Below are positions 28,517 through 36,417 of a stretch of 64,000 nucleotides of DNA, piece after piece. Every line of letters begins with the position of its first letter. The first letter of the stretch is position 1. A program made the position numbers and the translations under genes. The notes under the pieces were generated by a model. That model was given only the letters and a program-made list of their open reading frames with translations, was not told the origin of the DNA and ran no database searches. Origin of the DNA: Nocardioides stalactiti (GTDB lineage: Bacteria; Actinomycetota; Actinomycetes; Propionibacteriales; Nocardioidaceae); assembly GCF_014180715.1 (NCBI RefSeq), contig NZ_JACEFC010000002.1, forward strand, positions 1 to 64,000. The letters are read 5' to 3'.

Positions 28517-28555
28517 GGTCACGAACACAACGAACGCAACGGTGACGCAGGTCAC
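28517..28555. promoter_or_regulatory. candidate control region of the symporter / two-component genes
   Basis: The 113-bp divergent region holds GGTCAC (28517-28522), an inverted GTGAC (28542-28546) and a direct GTCAC (28551-28555), surrounding the A-rich AACACAACGAACGCAAC. It is the least GC-rich part of the region and is suited to binding by the CitB-type regulator. Assignment is tentative. Confidence 0.3.
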
Positions 28556-28577
28556 TCCCGCCGGGACAGTCGGCGGC

Positions 28578-29951
28578 ATGAGCAACCACACCTCGTCCGC
28601 GGACCGGCAGGTACGCCGGGACCGCACCCACTACCTCTACCTCGCCGTCATCGGCGCCGTGGCCGCCGGCATCGCCGTCGGGTTGGTCGCGCCGTCGTTC
28701 GCTGTCGAGCTCAAGCCCCTCGGGCAGGCCTTCGTGGCCCTCATCAAGATGATGATCCAGCCGGTCATCTTCTGCACGATCGTCCTCGGCGTCGGGTCGG
28801 TGCGCAGCGCGGCGCGGGTCGGCAAGGTCGGCGGCCTCGCGCTCCTCTACTTCGTCACCATGTCGACGGTCGCCCTCGGCATCGGCCTGGCGGTGGGCAA
28901 CCTGCTGCACCCGGGCGCCGGCCTGGACATCACCGAGGAGACCGCCTCGGCCGGCGCGGCGCAGGCCGCGGAGACCGGTCACGCGAGCACGACCGAGTTC
29001 CTGCTCGGCATCGTGCCGGACTCGATGCTCTCGTCGCTGACGTCGGGCGAGGTGCTCCAGACGCTCCTGGTCGCGCTGCTGGTCGGGTTCGCGCTGCAGG
29101 CGATGGGCTCGGCGGGCGAGCCGGTGCTGCGCGGCGTCGGCCACGTCCAGCGGCTGGTCTTCCGAGTGCTGTCGATGATCATGTGGGCCGCGCCGATCGG
29201 CGCGTTCGGCGCGATCGCCGGCGTCGTGGGGGAGACCGGGGTCGACGCGCTCAAGAGCCTGGCCGTCCTCATGATCGGCTTCTACGTCACCTGCGCGCTC
29301 TTCGTCTTCGTCATGCTCGGCCTCGTCCTCAAGGTGACGACCGGCGTCAACATCTTCGCGCTGCTGCGCTACCTGGGGCGTGAGTTCCTGCTCATCCTGT
29401 CGACGTCCTCCTCGGAGTCCGCGCTTCCGCGCCTCATCGCCAAGATGGAGCACGCCGGCGTCGACAAGCCGACCGTGGGCGTCGTGGTGCCGACCGGCTA
29501 CTCGTTCAACCTCGACGGCACCGCGATCTACCTGACGATGGCCTCGCTCTTCATCGCCACCGCCATGGGCGACCCGCTGTCCATCGGCGAGCAGGTCTCG
29601 CTCCTGCTCTTCATGATGATCGCCTCCAAGGGCGCAGCCGGGGTCACCGGCGCCGGCATGGCGACGCTCGCCGGCGGGCTCAGCTCGCACCGGCCCGAGC
29701 TGCTCGACGGCGTCGGCCTCATCGTCGGGATCGACCGGTTCATGTCGGAGTGCCGCGCGTTGACCAACTTCGCCGGCAACGCCGTCGCCACCGTGCTCAT
29801 CGGCAGCTGGACGGGTGGTCTCGACCGGGCCCAGCTCGACCGGGTCCTCGGCGGGGACGACCCGTTCGACGAGACCACGATGGTCGACGACCACGGCTCT
29901 CCGCAGCCGGCCACGGTCCCGGCCGAGGAGAAGCCGCCGGTCCTGGTCTGA
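28578..29951 (+). CDS. dicarboxylate/amino acid:cation symporter (DctA-like)
   Basis: 457-aa transporter of the DAACS (glutamate/dicarboxylate:Na+/H+) family. The re-entrant loop motif STSSSESALPRLIAKMEHAG, PTGYSFNLDGTAIYLTMASL and the C-terminal GIDRFMSECRALTNFAGNAV are diagnostic, and about eight hydrophobic segments are present. Uptake of C4-dicarboxylates (succinate, malate, fumarate) is the likely role given the divergent CitA/CitB-type two-component system. ATG 28578 (MSNHTSS) was chosen; the in-frame upstream part is not conserved-looking. Confidence 0.93.
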   Translation: MSNHTSSADRQVRRDRTHYLYLAVIGAVAAGIAVGLVAPSFAVELKPLGQAFVALIKMMIQPVIFCTIVLGVGSVRSAARVGKVGGLALLYFVTMSTVALGIGLAVGNLLHPGAGLDITEETASAGAAQAAETGHASTTEFLLGIVPDSMLSSLTSGEVLQTLLVALLVGFALQAMGSAGEPVLRGVGHVQRLVFRVLSMIMWAAPIGAFGAIAGVVGETGVDALKSLAVLMIGFYVTCALFVFVMLGLVLKVTTGVNIFALLRYLGREFLLILSTSSSESALPRLIAKMEHAGVDKPTVGVVVPTGYSFNLDGTAIYLTMASLFIATAMGDPLSIGEQVSLLLFMMIASKGAAGVTGAGMATLAGGLSSHRPELLDGVGLIVGIDRFMSECRALTNFAGNAVATVLIGSWTGGLDRAQLDRVLGGDDPFDETTMVDDHGSPQPATVPAEEKPPVLV

Positions 29952-30046
29952 GGCCCCTCGGAAGAGGGTGTGACACCGGCGAAGCCGGGAGTCCGTCTGC
30001 GCGAGGCGTGACGGTTCCCGGCGTCGCCGCCATTACCGTGGACCAT

Positions 30047-31084
30047 GTGGAGGCTGACGATCCGGCGGTGGCTGCTGCTGGCGTCCCCTCCGCCCGGGGG
30101 ACCGCCGTCGCGACGCCGCTCCACCGGCGGATCCTGCACACGATCTGGCGGCTGATCGTCACCACCGTGGGCTCCTGCCTCAAGCATCGGGTCACCGGCC
30201 TGGCCGCGGAGGCGGCCTTCTTCGCCGTGCTGTCCGTGCCGCCGTTGATCTTCGCCCTCATCGGCGGGGTCGGCTACGTCTCCGACAGCTTCAGCGCCGC
30301 CCAGATCCAGGAGATCCGGGAGGCCGTCGTCGAGCTCTTCTCGACGTTCCTCACCGAGAAGGCCGTCAACCAGGTCATCGAGCCGACGCTCAACCAGGTG
30401 CTGCGGGGCGGCCGGTTCGACGTCATCTCCGTCGGCTTCGTGCTCGCGCTGTGGTCGGGCTCGCGGGCGCTCAACGTCTTCGTCGACACCATCACGATCA
30501 TGCACGGGCTGGGCGGGCACCGGGGGATCGTGAAGACCCGGGCGCTGTCGTTCGTGCTCTACATCCTCGCGCTCATCACCGGCGCGATCTCGATCCCGCT
30601 GGTGGTCGCCGGCCCGACGCTGGTCCGCGACTGGCTGCCCAACCGCGCCGACTTCCTGATGACCTTCTACTGGCCCACGGTCATCCTGATCTGCATCTGC
30701 TTCCTGGCCACGCTCTACCACGTGTCCGTGCCGGTCCGGACCAACTGGAGCTTCAACCTCCCCGGTGCGACGTTCTCGCTCGTCGCGTGGATCCTCGGCT
30801 CCTACGTGCTGCGCTGGGTGCTCACCGTGACGGCCACCGACTCACGGTCGATCTACGGCCCCCTCGCGGCGCCGATCGCCGTCCTGCTCTGGCTCTACAT
30901 CGTCGCGATCGCCGTCCTCATCGGCGCCGCGGTCAACGCCGCGTTCGACACCGTCTTCCCGCAGGAGGTCACGATCCGGGCCCGCCGCGAGCTCGTGATG
31001 CGGCTTCGCAACCGGATGGCCCAGGCGCGAGAACGGGGTTCGGCGAGCGACATGCCCGAGGCCACGGCGCCCGACCAGGCCTGA
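30047..31084 (+). CDS. YihY/BrkB family inner-membrane protein
   Basis: 345-aa membrane protein with six hydrophobic segments and the family motifs LAAEAAFFAVLSVPPLIFAL, VGFVLALWSGSRALNVFVDT and YGPLAAPIAVLLWLYIVAIA. The biochemical role of YihY/BrkB proteins is not settled. I chose GTG 30047; GTG 30038 would add three residues. It precedes the K+ channel gene by 18 bp and the two may be co-transcribed. Confidence 0.9.
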   Translation: MEADDPAVAAAGVPSARGTAVATPLHRRILHTIWRLIVTTVGSCLKHRVTGLAAEAAFFAVLSVPPLIFALIGGVGYVSDSFSAAQIQEIREAVVELFSTFLTEKAVNQVIEPTLNQVLRGGRFDVISVGFVLALWSGSRALNVFVDTITIMHGLGGHRGIVKTRALSFVLYILALITGAISIPLVVAGPTLVRDWLPNRADFLMTFYWPTVILICICFLATLYHVSVPVRTNWSFNLPGATFSLVAWILGSYVLRWVLTVTATDSRSIYGPLAAPIAVLLWLYIVAIAVLIGAAVNAAFDTVFPQEVTIRARRELVMRLRNRMAQARERGSASDMPEATAPDQA

Positions 31085-31102
31085 TGGCCTAGATTCGCGG
31101 CT

Positions 31103-32221
31103 GTGCGGGAGCCATCGAACCAGGGCGGGAAGCAGGCGCCGAGCCTGATCGCCCTGCCCGAGCGTGAGCGCTCGCCGTGGTGGGAGCTCGGCCGTCGGGT
31201 GCTGGCCGCCCTGGGCATCCTGGTCGGCACCGTCGCGCTGGTGATGATCGACCGCGGCGGCTACCGCGACGCCGGCGATGCCACCGCGGCGGACCCGCTC
31301 GGGACGGTCTCTCTCATCGACGCGATCTACTACACCACCGTCACGCTCAGCACGACCGGTTACGGCGACATCGCCCCGGTCTCCGACCAGGCCCGCCTGG
31401 TCAACGCCTTCGTCATCACCCCGGCCCGCATCGCGTTCCTCGTGCTCCTGATCGGCACCACCCTCGAGGTGCTGGCGCAGCGCGGTCGCGAGATGTTCCG
31501 CATCGCTCGTTGGAGGAAGCACATGGGACACCACGTGGTCGTCATCGGCTATGGCACCAAGGGACGCAGCGCCGTCGACACCCTGGTCAACAACGGGCTG
31601 GACCGCGACCACGTCGTCGTCGTCGACCCCAGCCCCGAGGCACTCGCCGAGGCGCACGCCGACCAGCTCGCCGTCATCACCGGCGACGCCACCCGGCGCG
31701 AGGTCCTGCGTCGCGCGGGGGTCGCGACCGCCGACCAGGTGATCGTGACGACCGACCGCGACGACACCAACGTGCTCGCCACCCTGACCGTGCGCCAGCT
31801 CAACCCCGACGCGTTCATCGTCGCCGCCGTGCGGGAGCAGGAGAACGCCCCGCTGATCCGTCAGTCGGGCGCCGACTCGGTCATCATCTCCGCCGACGCC
31901 GTCGGCCGGCTGCTCGGCCTCTCGACGCTCTCGCCCACGCTCGGGTCGGTCATGGAGGACCTGCTCACGTACGGCGACGGGCTCGAGGTCGCCGAGCGCG
32001 AGCTGCTCGTGACCGAGGTCGGCGTTCCGCCGCAGTCGCTGCCGGACCAGGTGATCGCGGTCGTGCGCGACGAGAAGGTCTATCGCTACTTCGACCCGGT
32101 GGTCACGCTGCTGGCGCGCGGTGACCGGCTGGTCGTCGTACGCCCGGCGAAGGAGCTGCCGTGGGCGCCGCGTCCCGGCACCCACAACGAGGACTTCGCC
32201 AGCGACCACGGCGACGGCTGA
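31103..32221 (+). CDS. potassium channel with RCK (TrkA-N) domain
   Basis: 372-aa two-TM K+ channel subunit. TM1 is about residues 32-50. The pore helix and selectivity filter are IYYTTVTLSTTGYGDIAPV (TTGYGD at 84-89), and TM2 is about 97-121. A Rossmann RCK domain follows (VVVIGYGTKGRSAVDTLVNN, then VVVDPSPEALAEA and VITGDATRREVLRRAGV), with a TrkA-C-like tail. It probably gates K+ flux in response to NAD(H), Ca2+ or another ligand. The start is GTG 31103, only 18 bp after the YihY gene. Confidence 0.93.
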   Translation: MREPSNQGGKQAPSLIALPERERSPWWELGRRVLAALGILVGTVALVMIDRGGYRDAGDATAADPLGTVSLIDAIYYTTVTLSTTGYGDIAPVSDQARLVNAFVITPARIAFLVLLIGTTLEVLAQRGREMFRIARWRKHMGHHVVVIGYGTKGRSAVDTLVNNGLDRDHVVVVDPSPEALAEAHADQLAVITGDATRREVLRRAGVATADQVIVTTDRDDTNVLATLTVRQLNPDAFIVAAVREQENAPLIRQSGADSVIISADAVGRLLGLSTLSPTLGSVMEDLLTYGDGLEVAERELLVTEVGVPPQSLPDQVIAVVRDEKVYRYFDPVVTLLARGDRLVVVRPAKELPWAPRPGTHNEDFASDHGDG

Positions 32222-32240
32222 GACCAGCTCCGCGGGGCGC

Positions 32241-32840
32241 TCAGGCGCTGGCGCCCTCGGGGGTCAGCATGACCTCGTCGATGTGGTGCGCCAGCAGGTC
32301 GAGGACCTGGCGCGCGCTGCGGTCGTCGCGACGGACGAGCCAGTCGAGGGTGACGCCGTCGATCATCGCCGCCAGGTAGCGGCCGACCACCTCGGGCGCG
32401 ACCGCGGGCACGGCGCCGATCGCGTCGAGGAGCGCCACGAACGCGTGGGCGTAGTGCTCGTACTGCTGGCGGGCGACGCCGGCGTAGCCGGGGGTGCGCA
32501 GGCAGTACTGGGTGAGCTCGTAGGTCAGCAGGTGCTGGTCGGGGTTGGCCGCCACGTGGGCCCAGTAGGCCTCGAGCCCGGCGCGGATCATCTGCTGGCG
32601 GGTCGCCCCGGCGTCGAAGGACGCCTCGGCCAGGTTGACCGTCGTCCCGACCAGCGACTTGATGACGGCGTCGAGGAGCTCCTGCTTGGAGTCGAAGCAG
32701 TAGTGGAAGACGCTCAACGACGTGCCGGCCTCGGCGACGATCGCACGCGTGGTCGTCTTCGGCACCCCTTCGCGGGTGAGTACGGCGATCGCTGCGTCGA
32801 CCAGCTGTTGACGGCGCTGCGCGAGCGGCATCCGGCCCAT
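32241..32840 (-). CDS. TetR family transcriptional regulator
   Basis: 199-aa repressor with an N-terminal helix-turn-helix: RRQQLVDAAIAVLTREGVPK, TTTRAIVAEAGTSLSVFHYC and FDSKQELLDAV. The remaining 150 residues are the ligand-binding and dimer domain. It is divergent from the flavin amine oxidase gene with about 100 bp between, including an inverted repeat at 32884-32906. The arrangement suggests autoregulation and control of the oxidase/propeller pair. The ligand is unknown. Confidence 0.92.
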   Translation of the reverse strand: MGRMPLAQRRQQLVDAAIAVLTREGVPKTTTRAIVAEAGTSLSVFHYCFDSKQELLDAVIKSLVGTTVNLAEASFDAGATRQQMIRAGLEAYWAHVAANPDQHLLTYELTQYCLRTPGYAGVARQQYEHYAHAFVALLDAIGAVPAVAPEVVGRYLAAMIDGVTLDWLVRRDDRSARQVLDLLAHHIDEVMLTPEGASA

Positions 32841-32883
32841 CGGCCCCCCTTTACCTCGCGTCTCACCCTACGGTGTCGGACGT

Positions 32884-32906
32884 AACGAGCGCTCGGGCTT
32901 CTCGTT
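32884..32906. promoter_or_regulatory. candidate TetR operator
   Basis: AACGAG (32884-32889) and CTCGTT (32901-32906) are perfect 6-bp arms with an 11-nt centre, and CGAGCGCTCG (32886-32895) is itself a 10-bp palindrome. The element overlaps the region where a -35 for the rightward gene would lie, so occupancy would block it. Confidence 0.5.
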
Positions 32907-32927
32907 AATGTTCAGGACAAGTGACCT

Positions 32928-32933
32928 GATAAT
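32928..32933 (+). promoter_or_regulatory. candidate -10 element for the amine oxidase gene
   Basis: GATAAT at 32928-32933 is one base from consensus TATAAT. Transcription would start about 32940-32942, at or next to GTG 32942, making the transcript leaderless or nearly so. No convincing -35 was found; TTAATG at 32905-32910 has the right spacing but overlaps the TetR operator. Confidence 0.45.
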
Positions 32934-32941
32934 GCGAGGTA

Positions 32942-34444
32942 GTGAACATGGGAGCAGGACTCGGTCGCCGGCGGCTGCTGGGCGGACTGGCTGTGGGAGC
33001 CGCGGGCGCGGCAGGCGCGGTCGGCACGGGCGGGCTGTGGACACCGTCCCCGGCGGGCGCCGCGACGACCAGCGGGCCGCTCCCGGACCAGGTCGACGTG
33101 ATCGTGGTCGGCGGTGGGATCTCGGGACTCACCGCCGCCCGCACGCTCAAGGCGCGGGGAGCGAAGGTCCTCGTCGTCGAGGCGCGTGACCGGGTGGGCG
33201 GCCGGGTGCTCAACCACCACCTGCGCTCCGGCGGCGTGATCGAGGCCGGCGGTGCGTTCGTCGGCCCGACCCAGGACCGCATCCTCAAGCTCGCCGACGA
33301 CCTGGGCGTCAAGACGTTCAAGGAGTACGTCGAGGGCGAGAACGTCTACGTCAAGAACGGCAACCGCTCGACGTACACCGGCACCGTCCCGCCGGACCCG
33401 AGCATCCTGCTCGACGCGGCGCTGCTCCAGAACCGCATCAACACGATGGCCTCCGAGATCGACGTCAACGCGCCGTGGGACCACCCGCAGGCCGCGGCGT
33501 GGGACGCCATGACGGTCCGGGAGTGGGTCGCCGGACAGACGCTGTCCTCCGACACCGACACCCTCCTCGAGTGCTACTTCCAGCCGAGCTGGGGGTCCGA
33601 CGGCGGCAACGTGTCGCTGCTCTTCCTCGCGTGGTTCATCGCGACCGCGGGCAACGAGGACAACCCGGGCACGTTCGAGCGCTCCTCCGGCACGGCCGAC
33701 GCCGCCCAGGACTCGCGCTTCAAGCTCGGCTCGCAGATGGTCCCGATCCGGATGGCGCGCGCGCTCGGCGACCGGGTCGCCCTGCGCGCTCCGGTCCGCC
33801 GGATCGTCCAGCGCGACGGCTGGGCCCACGTCCACACCGACCGCGGCACGGTGCGTGCGAAGCGCGTCATCGTCGCCTGCCCGCCGCCGCTGGTGCTCGA
33901 CATCGACTGGCACCCGCAGCTGCCGCAACGGCGCCGTCAGCTCCTCACGAACATGCCGATGGGCCACCTGATGAAGTGCGACGCGGTCTATGAGACCCCC
34001 TTCTGGCGCGAGGCCGGCCTCTCCGGTTCGGGCCTGTCGCACTCCGGCGCGACCCGGACGGTGTTCGACAACACGCCGGCCTCGGGTGGCCCCGGCGTGC
34101 TGCTCGCGTTCGTCGGTGGCTCGACCTGGAAGGCCTACGGCCGGCTGCCCCGCGCGGAGCGCAAGCGCGCGGTGCTGGAGGGCTTCGCAGAGATGTTCGG
34201 TGAGCAGGCGCTGCGCCCGATCGAGTACACCGAGCACGACTGGACCCTCGAGCCGTGGTCGACCGGCGGCCCGATCGCGCTGCCGCGCCCCGGCACCATC
34301 TCGACCGTCGGTCCGGAGATCCGCAAGCCGTTCGGCCGGGTCCACTGGGCCGGCACCGAGACGTCGACCTACTGGTCGGGCTTCATGGACGGCGCCGTGC
34401 GCGCCGGGCAGCGGGCCGCGGGCGAGGTGCTGGACAAGCCGTGA
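32942..34444 (+). CDS. flavin-dependent amine oxidase, secreted (Tat-like signal)
   Basis: 500-aa FAD amine oxidase. The N-terminus GLGRRRLLGGLAVGAAGAAG is a twin-arginine-type signal with a hydrophobic core. The dinucleotide motif DVIVVGGGISGLTAARTLKA is followed by VVEARDRVGGRVLNHH, and the C-terminal FAD-binding segment is WAGTETSTYWSGFMDGAVRA. It presumably oxidises a primary amine or polyamine outside the membrane. GTG 32942 or ATG 32948 could be the start. It overlaps the next gene by 1 nt (TGATG) and is probably controlled by the divergent TetR. Confidence 0.88.
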   Translation: MNMGAGLGRRRLLGGLAVGAAGAAGAVGTGGLWTPSPAGAATTSGPLPDQVDVIVVGGGISGLTAARTLKARGAKVLVVEARDRVGGRVLNHHLRSGGVIEAGGAFVGPTQDRILKLADDLGVKTFKEYVEGENVYVKNGNRSTYTGTVPPDPSILLDAALLQNRINTMASEIDVNAPWDHPQAAAWDAMTVREWVAGQTLSSDTDTLLECYFQPSWGSDGGNVSLLFLAWFIATAGNEDNPGTFERSSGTADAAQDSRFKLGSQMVPIRMARALGDRVALRAPVRRIVQRDGWAHVHTDRGTVRAKRVIVACPPPLVLDIDWHPQLPQRRRQLLTNMPMGHLMKCDAVYETPFWREAGLSGSGLSHSGATRTVFDNTPASGGPGVLLAFVGGSTWKAYGRLPRAERKRAVLEGFAEMFGEQALRPIEYTEHDWTLEPWSTGGPIALPRPGTISTVGPEIRKPFGRVHWAGTETSTYWSGFMDGAVRAGQRAAGEVLDKP

Positions 34445-35583
34445 TGCCGCTCCCTGTGATGCCGCTGCGTCGTACGTCGTTGGCCGGCGCGGGCGCGCTG
34501 GCTGCTGTCCTCTCCGTGCTCGTCGCCGTCCTGGTCCCCGTCGGTGGGTCCGGCACGGTCGCCGCTGAGCGTGAGCGTTGGCACACGAAGGTGCTCGCCA
34601 TGGTCGAGGCACCGGGCCGGCCCGCCAACGTGGTCCTGCACCCCAACGGGCGCGTGTATGCCGGCACGTTCGCCAGCCCGCAGACCGACGGCGTCCCGTC
34701 GGTGGTGCGGGAGTGGTCGCGGCGCGGTGAGCTGCTCCGGGAGTGGGAGGTGCCGGGCCAGGACCTGTCGGTGAGCCACGGCGTGCAGGTCGCCCACGTG
34801 GACGCGCGGGGCCGCCTGATCGTCCTCGAGAAGAGCACGGGCAAGATCCTGCGGCTCCAGGTCCGCACGGGGCGCTGGTCGACGTACTCCCGCCTCGTCG
34901 ACCTCCCTGCCTGCCCGCTCGGGATGCCGGGCGAGGGCTGCACGCCGAACCTCAGCGACGCCGGCCCGATCCCGAACTACGCGACGTGGGGCCCCGACGG
35001 GTCGCTCTACGTCAGCGACTACGGCCAGGCCGTCGTGTGGCGGGTGCCGCCCGGCGGGGGCAAGGCGCGGCCGTGGCTGGTGGACAAGAAGCTCGACGGG
35101 GTCGAGTTCGGCACCGCCGGACTGGTGCTCGGGCCGCGACGCAAGGCGCTCTACGTCATGCAGCAGACCTCGCTGGGCCTGGGGGACCCGACGGTCGCGA
35201 TGGGCAAGCTCTATCGGGTGCCGCTGCGCGGGGAGCGGACGCTCACCACGTTGTGGGAGTCGCTGCCGATGGACCTGCCCGACGGGTTCAGCTTCGCGCG
35301 GTCCGGGCGGATCTACGTCGCCAACGCCGGCAGCAACCAGCTCGTCGTCCTCGACGCCGACTTCGCCGAGGTCGAGCGGGTGCCGGCGACGCCGCTCACC
35401 GGCGAGAACGGCTCTCCGGTGCCGTTCGACACCCCCTCGAACATGACGTTCGCCGGGCGCAGCGTGCTCGTCGCCAACCAGGGCTTCTTCGGCAACCCGG
35501 CGCACCACGCGATCCTCGACGTGCACGTGGGGGAGCGGGGCGTCCCGCCGTACGTCCCGGAGGGTGCCGGCACCCGTCGGTGA
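34444..35583 (+). CDS. secreted beta-propeller protein (SMP-30/NHL-like)
   Basis: 379-aa exported protein. Residues 9-42 form a signal peptide (MPLRRTSLAGAGALAAVLSV and on). The mature part has repeated blades such as VVLHPNGRVYAGTF, VAHVDARGRLIVLEKSTGK, ATWGPDGSLYVSDYG and FSFARSGRIYVANAGSNQLV, typical of SMP-30/gluconolactonase/NHL six-blade propellers. It could be a lactonase, an esterase or a partner of the amine oxidase it overlaps (ATG 34444 shares a base with the oxidase stop; GTG 34441 is an alternative). No metal-ligand set could be assigned with confidence. Confidence 0.8.
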   Translation: MPLPVMPLRRTSLAGAGALAAVLSVLVAVLVPVGGSGTVAAERERWHTKVLAMVEAPGRPANVVLHPNGRVYAGTFASPQTDGVPSVVREWSRRGELLREWEVPGQDLSVSHGVQVAHVDARGRLIVLEKSTGKILRLQVRTGRWSTYSRLVDLPACPLGMPGEGCTPNLSDAGPIPNYATWGPDGSLYVSDYGQAVVWRVPPGGGKARPWLVDKKLDGVEFGTAGLVLGPRRKALYVMQQTSLGLGDPTVAMGKLYRVPLRGERTLTTLWESLPMDLPDGFSFARSGRIYVANAGSNQLVVLDADFAEVERVPATPLTGENGSPVPFDTPSNMTFAGRSVLVANQGFFGNPAHHAILDVHVGERGVPPYVPEGAGTRR

Positions 35584-35594
35584 CCCGGTCGGTC

Positions 35595-35671
35595 CGGTCG
35601 ACGAACCAGCACGGTTCGGTCGACGAACCAGCACGCTTCGGTCGACGAACCGGCAGGGTTCGGTCGACGAG
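35595..35671. repeat. 22-nt tandem repeat forming serial hairpins
   Basis: Three units of 22 nt (35595-35616, 35617-35638, 35639-35660) and a partial fourth to 35671, each starting CGGTCGACGAACC. Within units CGAACC and GGTTCG form a 6-bp stem around a 5-nt loop; the loop varies (AGCAC, AGCAC, GGCAG), and one unit has a single stem mismatch. The array lies between the convergent propeller gene and a small leftward gene. It may serve as a bidirectional terminator or a protein-binding array. Confidence 0.7.
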
Positions 35672-35677
35672 GTGAGC

Positions 35678-35908
35678 TCAGCCGTAGAGCGAGCCGGTCT
35701 GGGGCGGGGCCTGGACCGGTCGCAGCTCCTCGGCGGGCACCCAGGCGGTGACGACCCGGCCGCGGGTCTCGACCCAGGTGACGAGAGCGCGCCAGGCGCC
35801 CTCGCCGTCGCGCCGCCACTCCAGGACGAGGCCCGGCATCTCCACGGGCGTGAAGGCCGGTCGTACCCACACGAACCGCGTCCTCGTCACCGACCAACAA
35901 TAGAACAC
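35678..35908 (-). CDS. small protein of unknown function with an SOS-like box at its start
   Basis: 70 or 76 aa depending on start (GTG 35890 or GTG 35908). The sequence VTRTRFVWVRPAFTPVEMPG, then LVLEWRRDGEGAWRALVTWV and VVTAWVPAEELRPV, is a compact beta-rich protein without signal peptide or membrane segment. An SOS-box-like palindrome overlaps the upstream end of the gene. I believe similar small proteins occur in actinobacteria beside translesion polymerase (imuB/dnaE2) genes, but I could not check this; otherwise the function is unknown. Confidence 0.7.
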   Translation of the reverse strand: MFYCWSVTRTRFVWVRPAFTPVEMPGLVLEWRRDGEGAWRALVTWVETRGRVVTAWVPAEELRPVQAPPQTGSLYG

Positions 35909-35915
35909 ATGTTCG
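35902..35915. promoter_or_regulatory. SOS-box-like LexA site
   Basis: AGAACACATGTTCG matches CGAAC-N4-GTTCG at 9 of 10 defined positions, the first C being A. It lies at the start of the leftward small gene and about 30 bp before the rightward NTF2-like gene, so either could be LexA-controlled. The good match and placement next to two starts make chance less likely. Confidence 0.6.
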
Positions 35916-35943
35916 AACGACGGTGCCGGACTAGGGTCAGCGC

Positions 35944-36339
35944 ATGCACCCGTTCCGCACGGCCGTCGAGGCCCGTGACCTCCAGGCGATGTACGACTGC
36001 CTCGCCGACGACGTCGTCTTCACCAGCCCCGTCGCGTTCAAGCCGTACGCCGGCAAGGCCATCACCTCCGCGATCCTCGAGGCCGTCTTCCAGGTGTTCG
36101 AGAACTTCCGCTACGTCCGCGAGATCGGCGCGGAGGGCGCCGCCGACCACGCCCTCGTCTTCGCTGCCGACGTCGACGGCAAGTCGCTGACCGGCTGCGA
36201 CTTCATCCACGTCAACCAGGACGGCCTGATCGACGACTTCATGGTGATGGTGCGCCCGCTCAGCGCCGCCCAGGCCCTCTCCGCCGCCATGGCCGCCCGG
36301 TTCGAGGACATCGCCAAGAAGGCGGCCGCCGCCGGCTGA
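35944..36339 (+). CDS. NTF2-like / SnoaL-like protein
   Basis: 131-aa protein with the cone-shaped NTF2-like fold signature: MHPFRTAVEARDLQAMYDCL, ADDVVFTSPVAFKPYAGKA, ITSAILEAVFQVFENFRYVR and CDFIHVNQDGLIDDFMVMVR. Members are polyketide cyclases, dehydratases, isomerases or ligand-binding proteins; this one has no recognisable catalytic set. It is divergent from the small gene at 35678. Confidence 0.83.
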   Translation: MHPFRTAVEARDLQAMYDCLADDVVFTSPVAFKPYAGKAITSAILEAVFQVFENFRYVREIGAEGAADHALVFAADVDGKSLTGCDFIHVNQDGLIDDFMVMVRPLSAAQALSAAMAARFEDIAKKAAAAG

Positions 36340-36417
36340 CGGGAACCGCGCGACGGGGTGACCAGGTCGAGCGGAGGCGGTCAGCCCAGGTTTCAACGGA
36401 TCGCGTAGGTTCCATCC

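Noticed and set aside
31031-31041. SOS-like GAAC...GTTC pair inside the YihY gene
   Set aside because: The spacing is 3 nt instead of 4, and the site lies inside a coding sequence away from any start.
35606-35660. Tandem repeats as LexA sites (CGAAC...GTTCG)
   Set aside because: The half-sites are 7 nt apart instead of 4, and the phase follows the hairpin repeat unit.
35595-35671. Possible CRISPR array
   Set aside because: The 22-nt units are directly abutting with no unique spacers, and no cas genes are nearby.
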